Of a stretch of DNA of 47,295 nt, positions 43,336-47,295 are shown one piece after another (position 1 is the stretch's first letter; every line of letters starts with the position of its first letter). The notes beneath the pieces are model-generated. The model made no database searches. It was not told where the DNA came from and saw nothing but the letters and a program-made list of their open reading frames with translations. The translations under genes and the position numbers were made by a program. The stretch is from Pseudomonadota bacterium (GTDB lineage: Bacteria; Pseudomonadota; Gammaproteobacteria; Xanthomonadales; Rhodanobacteraceae), in assembly GCA_021818335.1 (NCBI GenBank), contig JAKAEJ010000008.1, positions 1 to 47,295 of the forward strand, given 5' to 3'.

Positions 43336-43842
43336 TTGCGCCCTGTACTTCCCTGGCTGCGACTGTTGCTGCTTCTCTCGCCGCTGGTCATCGTCGCCTG
43401 CGCACCAGCGCCCATCTTCAAGGTTTCGCCCCATGCGGCCAACGTGCCCCCGGACACCGTGGCGCAAGCCCCCGAGCGCTTCTCGGGGCGATCGGTCATC
43501 TGGGGCGGCCAGATCGTGGCGGTCGAAAATCTTCCCAACAGCACCGAAATCCAGATCCTGGCCTATCCACTGGATGCCTCCCAGCGGCCGCTCCCGGATA
43601 GTCCAGCCGGAGGGCGGTTCATTGCCATCATGCGCGGGTATGTCGAGCCCCTAAGCTATCCCGCAGGCGCCCTGGTCACGTTGACCGGCCATATTCAGGG
43701 TGTCCGCACCGGGACGGTCGGTGACGCAAGCTACGCGTTCCCGCTGGTCCGCGTGGATGCGGCGCACGTGTGGACGGCAGCTGAACTGCGAAGCGGAAAG
43801 CCACACGTGAGCATCGGCGTAGGCGTTGGGATCATCCACTGA
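43336..43842 (+). CDS. Slp-family outer-membrane lipoprotein
   Basis: A 168-residue lipoprotein with lipobox VIVAC (C22). The mature part (VIWGGQIVAVENLPNSTEIQILAYPLD, GRFIAIMRGYVEPLSYPAGALVTLTG) matches the Slp family of stationary-phase and starvation lipoproteins. The start is a rare TTG at 43336, eight bases after AGGAG; an ATG at 43331 in another frame leads to a short product without family resemblance. Low translation from TTG may limit its amount. Its exact role is unknown. Confidence 0.82.
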   Translation: MRPVLPWLRLLLLLSPLVIVACAPAPIFKVSPHAANVPPDTVAQAPERFSGRSVIWGGQIVAVENLPNSTEIQILAYPLDASQRPLPDSPAGGRFIAIMRGYVEPLSYPAGALVTLTGHIQGVRTGTVGDASYAFPLVRVDAAHVWTAAELRSGKPHVSIGVGVGIIH

Positions 43843-43858
43843 GCGTGGCGGCGAAGCA

Positions 43859-43885
43859 GCCAGTCAATCTCCAAGATTGACTGGC
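43859..43885. terminator. Perfect 11-bp hairpin between converging genes
   Basis: gccagtcaatc (43859-43869) and gattgactggc (43875-43885) pair perfectly with a 5-base loop, overlapping the 3' end of the DUF2058 gene. The Slp-like gene ends at 43842. It likely ends transcription from both sides, although T-runs are missing. Confidence 0.5.
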
Positions 43886-44499
43886 GCCGCGTCATCGTCG
43901 TCCGCCGCGCCGGGTTCCGGCAGCAACGCGACATGGTGCGGCGCGCAGGCCCTCACGGCTTCGGCGACTTCCCGTTTCACGAGGACATAGCGCCCGTCAA
44001 GCTGGATCACACCCAATTCACCAGCATTGAGTGTCCTGAGCTGATCCGCGTCGACATAGATCCGCCGGATCTTGCCACCATATTCGAAGTGTCGCGGCAA
44101 CTCGGCGTCCTGCAGATTAAGCACCTTCCCGCCAATCAAGCTACGGACGCTCTCGCGCTGCTCCTTGCGAATGCGTTGCTTCTCGGCGGCAATGCGCGCG
44201 GCTTCAGCCTTCTCGCGCTTTTCCTGAGCAAGTCGAAGCGCATATGCTCGTGCCAAGTCGATTTCTGCACTTTTGTTCTGTGGCCGCGGAGGATGCCGAG
44301 GCGCATTGACCCGGTCCAATCCTGTGCGGCCTGCCGATTGCGAATCGCGACGCTTCGCCTGACCAACGCGGTCACCTGGCGGCTGCCGGTCCGACTTCGG
44401 ATTGGCACCGCGCCGGGTTGCGGAGGCCGACTCAGATGGCTGCCTCGCCGATGGCTTGAGACCTGCCTTCAGCAACAGGTCGCGAAGTGACTCAACCAT
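43864..44499 (-). CDS. DUF2058/YaiL-family nucleoprotein
   Basis: A 211-residue protein of the DUF2058 (YaiL) family, basic N-terminal half (QPSESASATRRGANPK) and a conserved C-terminal half with a coiled coil (EKREKAEAARIAAEKQRI) followed by RRIYVDADQLRTLNAGELGVIQLDGRYVLV. The N-terminal MVESLRDLLLKAG is the family start. ATG 44499 preferred over the open frame to 44565. The family is linked to nucleic acids but its function is not known. Close to slyX, 22 bases away. Confidence 0.85.
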   Translation of the reverse strand: MVESLRDLLLKAGLKPSARQPSESASATRRGANPKSDRQPPGDRVGQAKRRDSQSAGRTGLDRVNAPRHPPRPQNKSAEIDLARAYALRLAQEKREKAEAARIAAEKQRIRKEQRESVRSLIGGKVLNLQDAELPRHFEYGGKIRRIYVDADQLRTLNAGELGVIQLDGRYVLVKREVAEAVRACAPHHVALLPEPGAADDDDAAPVNLGD

Positions 44500-44521
44500 T
44501 TCGCTCTCGTTTGCGGATCGA

Positions 44522-44734
44522 TTAATAGTGCGGCGGTGGCGGCTCGTTGCGCACGTCCGGTGCAAGCGCTACCCGCACCGCCGCCAATTCCAGCCGGAGC
44601 TCGGTCACGGCTCGTTCGATGCGGTCCAGGCGCAACGCGCGTTCGGCGTCCGTCGCCAGCAGGCCATGCAGCGCCTCGTCCAGGAAACTCAGCCTGATTT
44701 CCAGCTCGGTAAGGCGATTCTCCAGCGTGCTCAT
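44522..44734 (-). CDS. slyX: SlyX family protein
   Basis: Small coiled-coil protein of 70 residues. The heptad-rich [23 protein letters not shown] and the C-terminal tail PPPPHY are diagnostic of SlyX. Its role is unclear; in E. coli it lies by slyD, here it is by ugd. Its ATG overlaps the ugd stop as ATGA, so it is probably translated after ugd. Confidence 0.93.
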   Translation of the reverse strand: MSTLENRLTELEIRLSFLDEALHGLLATDAERALRLDRIERAVTELRLELAAVRVALAPDVRNEPPPPHY

Positions 44735-46074
44735 GGGCGGGACTCCAGCGAACGGCCACGGCCGATCCCGTAATAGGCCAGCCCCGCAGCCTCCACCCCG
44801 GCCGGATCATATAGATTTCGTCCGTCGAAGAGTACCGGTTCGCGAAGAGCCGAATGGATCCGCACGAAATCAGGGCTTCGGAAAACCTTCCACTCCGTCA
44901 CGAGTACCAATCCGTCTGCTCCGTCGACTGCCTCGTAAGGTTGGGTGCACAGCTGCAAGTCGGAGCGTTCGCCGTATATCCGCCGCGCCTCTCGACCCGC
45001 CTCAGGATCATATGCCTGGATGCGTGCACCCTCCGCCCACAGAGCCTCCATGAGCTCCCGGCTCGGCGCTTCACGCATGTCATCGGTGTTGGGCTTGAAA
45101 GCCAATCCCCACAAGGCGAACGTCTTACCGGCGAGTGAACCGCCAAAGTGGCGCTTGACCAGCTTGAACAGATGCCGCTTCTGCGCCTGATTGACCTTTT
45201 CGACCGCATCAAGCAGGTGGGGCGCGTATCCGTGCGCCGAGGCAGTATGCGCCAACGCCTTGACGTCCTTCGGGAAGCACGATCCTCCATAACCGGCACC
45301 CGGATAGATGAAGTGGTAACCGATGCGAGGATCCGCGCCGATACCCTGGCGCACCCACTCCACGTCTGCGCCCACTCGCTCGGCGAGATTGGCAATCTCG
45401 TTCATGAAGCTGATCTTCGTCGCCAGCATCGCATTGGCGGCATATTTGGTCAGTTCTGCCGAACGCGTGTCCATCGCCACGATTCGCTCATGGTTGCGGT
45501 TGAATGGCGCGTAGAGACGCTTCAACAGCGCCAGAGCCCCTGCACTGTCGCTGCCGATGACGATTCGGTCCGGGCGCATGCAGTCATTGACCGCATCGCC
45601 TTCCTTGAGGAATTCAGGATTCGAGACAACGTCAAATGGAACCTGCACGCAGCGCGTTGCCAGTACTTCGGCGATGCGCGCGCGGACACGACTCGCGGTG
45701 CCGACCGGCACGGTGGATTTGTTGACCACCACTGCATACCGCTCGAGGTGACGCCCGATGCTGTCCGCAACGGCAAGGACGTGGCGAAGGTCGGCACTCC
45801 CATCCTCGTCGGGCGGGGTACCGACCGCAATGAACAAAACCTCGCCGTGGTCGACAGCCAACGCAGAATCGGTCGTGAACTCAAGTAGACCCGACGCGTG
45901 GTTTCGCTGAACCATCGGCGCAAGACCAGGTTCGAAGATCGGAATCCGGCCTTGCTTAAGCCCCTCGATTTTCGCAGCGTCGACATCTACGCAAATGACG
46001 TGGTTGCCCATTTCGGCCAGACAGGCTCCGGTGACCAAGCCAACGTATCCGGTTCCGAAGATGGCAATGCGCAT
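44731..46074 (-). CDS. ugd: UDP-glucose 6-dehydrogenase
   Basis: Oxidises UDP-glucose to UDP-glucuronate for polysaccharides and lipid A changes, 447 residues. The Rossmann start is [20 protein letters not shown], the catalytic cysteine C266 is in [12 protein letters not shown], and the catalytic lysine sits in [20 protein letters not shown] 46074. It overlaps slyX at the end. There is a 121-base gap upstream from the FKBP gene. No other polysaccharide genes are visible in this window. Confidence 0.96.
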   Translation of the reverse strand: MRIAIFGTGYVGLVTGACLAEMGNHVICVDVDAAKIEGLKQGRIPIFEPGLAPMVQRNHASGLLEFTTDSALAVDHGEVLFIAVGTPPDEDGSADLRHVLAVADSIGRHLERYAVVVNKSTVPVGTASRVRARIAEVLATRCVQVPFDVVSNPEFLKEGDAVNDCMRPDRIVIGSDSAGALALLKRLYAPFNRNHERIVAMDTRSAELTKYAANAMLATKISFMNEIANLAERVGADVEWVRQGIGADPRIGYHFIYPGAGYGGSCFPKDVKALAHTASAHGYAPHLLDAVEKVNQAQKRHLFKLVKRHFGGSLAGKTFALWGLAFKPNTDDMREAPSRELMEALWAEGARIQAYDPEAGREARRIYGERSDLQLCTQPYEAVDGADGLVLVTEWKVFRSPDFVRIHSALREPVLFDGRNLYDPAGVEAAGLAYYGIGRGRSLESRP

Positions 46075-46142
46075 GCGAGGACTCGTGTCGCAACATTCGG
46101 ATTCTAGCGGGCTGCGCGCGACTCGCAGCTTCCAAACAATTC

Positions 46143-46165
46143 GGGGCGCGCCATGGGCACGCCCC
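46143..46165 (-). terminator. Hairpin after the FKBP gene
   Basis: Inverted repeat ggggcgcgcc with ggcacgcccc (46143-46165), one mismatch, 3-base loop, placed 31 bases after the FKBP stop on the minus strand. The T-run is weak, so it may only pause transcription. Confidence 0.4.
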
Positions 46166-46195
46166 GCGTTGAGCCTGTCCGGTTTTGGAGCCGGC

Positions 46196-46936
46196 TTACT
46201 TTTTGCCCCCTGCAGGGGCCGGCGCGGCCGGCTGCGCAGGTAGGATTTTCAGCGTCTCGACATCGAAAATCAGCGTTTCGTTGGGCGGCATCGGCCCCTG
46301 CGGATTGGCGCCGTAAGCCAGATTGGCTGGGATGAACAGCTTGAAGTGGCTGCCAACCGGGAACATGGTCAGGCCCTCGCGAAACCCGGGAATGACGTTG
46401 CCCAGAGGAATCGATGCTGGACCGCCGTGCTCTGCGGAGGCGTCGAACTTCTGCCCGTTGATGAACGTGCCGGTGTAATTGATCTGGACCGTGTCATTGG
46501 CCGTGGGCTTGGGCCCGGTACCCATCTTGATCACTTCGTACTGCAATCCATCCGGAAGCGTCTTCACGCCCGGCCTCGTCTTGTTCTTGGCCAGGAACGC
46601 CGCACCCTGCACTTCATTCTTCTGGGCTTCGGCGACGCGAGCGGCTTCGGCCTTCGCCTGCAGCTTCTTCATGAAAGCCTCGCGCACGGTCTTGGCCTCT
46701 GCTTCACTCATCGCCGGCTTCTGACCCGCAAGCACGGTGCGTAGAGCATCGGCAACGATCGCGGGATCAAGCTCCTGGCGAACCAGCGGCGGGATGCCGC
46801 TCGCCAGGTCCATGCCGACGAGATAGCTGTTCTTGGCCTTCTGGGTGGTCAGGGCCGGAGCCGCATGGGCCACGCTGACGCCCAGCGAGGTCGTCAGGGC
46901 TGCCGCGAGCAGCGCGGGGCGCAGAATCTTGGACAT
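46196..46936 (-). CDS. FKBP-type peptidyl-prolyl isomerase (Mip/FkpA-like)
   Basis: Periplasmic folding catalyst of 246 residues. The signal peptide is residues 1-25 (ending VAHA); the N-terminal dimerisation domain is about 30-120 with helices ([28 protein letters not shown]). The FKBP domain covers about 125-232: [49 protein letters not shown] and [10 protein letters not shown]. The last 14 residues ([14 protein letters not shown]) are flexible. The Mip-like layout is clear, and Mip proteins aid virulence in some pathogens; here only housekeeping is implied. Confidence 0.93.
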   Translation of the reverse strand: MSKILRPALLAAALTTSLGVSVAHAAPALTTQKAKNSYLVGMDLASGIPPLVRQELDPAIVADALRTVLAGQKPAMSEAEAKTVREAFMKKLQAKAEAARVAEAQKNEVQGAAFLAKNKTRPGVKTLPDGLQYEVIKMGTGPKPTANDTVQINYTGTFINGQKFDASAEHGGPASIPLGNVIPGFREGLTMFPVGSHFKLFIPANLAYGANPQGPMPPNETLIFDVETLKILPAQPAAPAPAGGKK

Positions 46937-47157
46937 TCGGATTTCCTCGTTAAATGGCAGATCCTCCGGACCCTAGCGATGCCGGAGCGAGCGGGCATTG
47001 TGAGGCCGCCGCAATGGCTTGGCAAACGAACGGTGATCCCGATACCCCACCAGTGCAGCCACGATTCAGGCTGCTGGACAGCTTCCAGATCAACCCATCG
47101 CTTGCTTCGCCGTCCGCAAATCACGGTGCAATTCAGGCCTCGTCCCACCGCAAAGTG
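46937..47157. other. Divergent region between FKBP gene and tRNA-Ala
   Basis: About 220 bases without a gene. It should hold the minus-strand promoter of the FKBP gene, but no clear boxes were identified. Confidence 0.4.
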
Positions 47158-47186
47158 TTGACGCCCCCCACGGGCATCCGTACCAT
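47158..47186 (+). promoter_or_regulatory. Promoter of tRNA-Ala
   Basis: TTGACG at 47158-47163, 17-base spacer, TACCAT at 47181-47186. Transcription should start about seven bases after the -10 box, close to the tRNA 5' end at 47202. Confidence 0.7.
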
Positions 47187-47201
47187 TTCGGATTCCAGTG
47201 C

Positions 47202-47277
<76 letters not shown>

Positions 47278-47295
47278 ACTGTCCAAGTCCCCATC

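Overview
The window looks like about 47 kb of chromosome from a high-GC gammaproteobacterium, most probably of the order Lysobacterales (Xanthomonadales; Rhodanobacteraceae or Lysobacteraceae). This rests on protein resemblance and gene order: a long DksA with a lysine-rich N-terminus, phoB-phoR-ppk1, fabH-D-G-acpP-fabF joined to mltG-tmk-holB-pilZ, and a leucine dehydrogenase/liu catabolic block. No search could be run, so the genus is open.

Layout. 1-2200 is accessory: a ParD/ParE-type toxin-antitoxin pair (ParD cut by the window edge), a RelB/YafQ-type pair with a self-contained promoter/operator, a small zinc-ribbon protein, and two diverged copies of an 80-bp terminator-bearing repeat flanking the second pair. 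2218-12495 is one long minus-strand run: glutaredoxin, a carboxymuconolactone-decarboxylase-like protein, yceD, rpmF, fabH, fabD, fabG, acpP, fabF, mltG, tmk, holB, a PIG-L-type deacetylase, and pilZ. It couples ribosome and fatty-acid synthesis, cell-wall processing and DNA replication. plsX and pabC, often found in this cluster, are not at their usual places. 12821-18684 (plus) carries the periplasmic protease bepA, then phoB, phoR and ppk1 for phosphate sensing and polyphosphate synthesis.

18873-31352 (plus) is a leucine and branched-chain catabolism block: leucine dehydrogenase, isovaleryl-CoA dehydrogenase, acetyl-CoA acetyltransferase, a small repeat-bearing lipoprotein, then liuB, liuC, liuD, an AlaX-type tRNA editing protein, liuE, a GNAT acetyltransferase, an HSD10-like dehydrogenase, and efpL. 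Together they would take leucine to acetyl-CoA and acetoacetate; the branched-chain keto-acid dehydrogenase and a CoA transferase must lie elsewhere. 31386-35247 holds a FUSC-family membrane protein, a small exported protein and kynureninase.

35298-47277 is housekeeping: dksA with a histone-H1-like tail and a degenerate zinc site (minus), yidD, mfd, an exported DUF3887-like protein, an M15 peptidase, rlmJ and an Slp lipoprotein (plus), then a DUF2058 protein, slyX, ugd and an FKBP isomerase (minus), ending with a complete tRNA-Ala(GGC) with its own promoter. No CRISPR array, rRNA gene, transposase, integrase or prophage was seen. The most interesting points are the odd DksA, the AlaX gene embedded by overlapping stop/start in the leucine operon, the PIG-L enzyme between holB and pilZ, and the repeat-flanked toxin-antitoxin island. 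I found no clear wholly new multi-gene defence or biosynthetic system.
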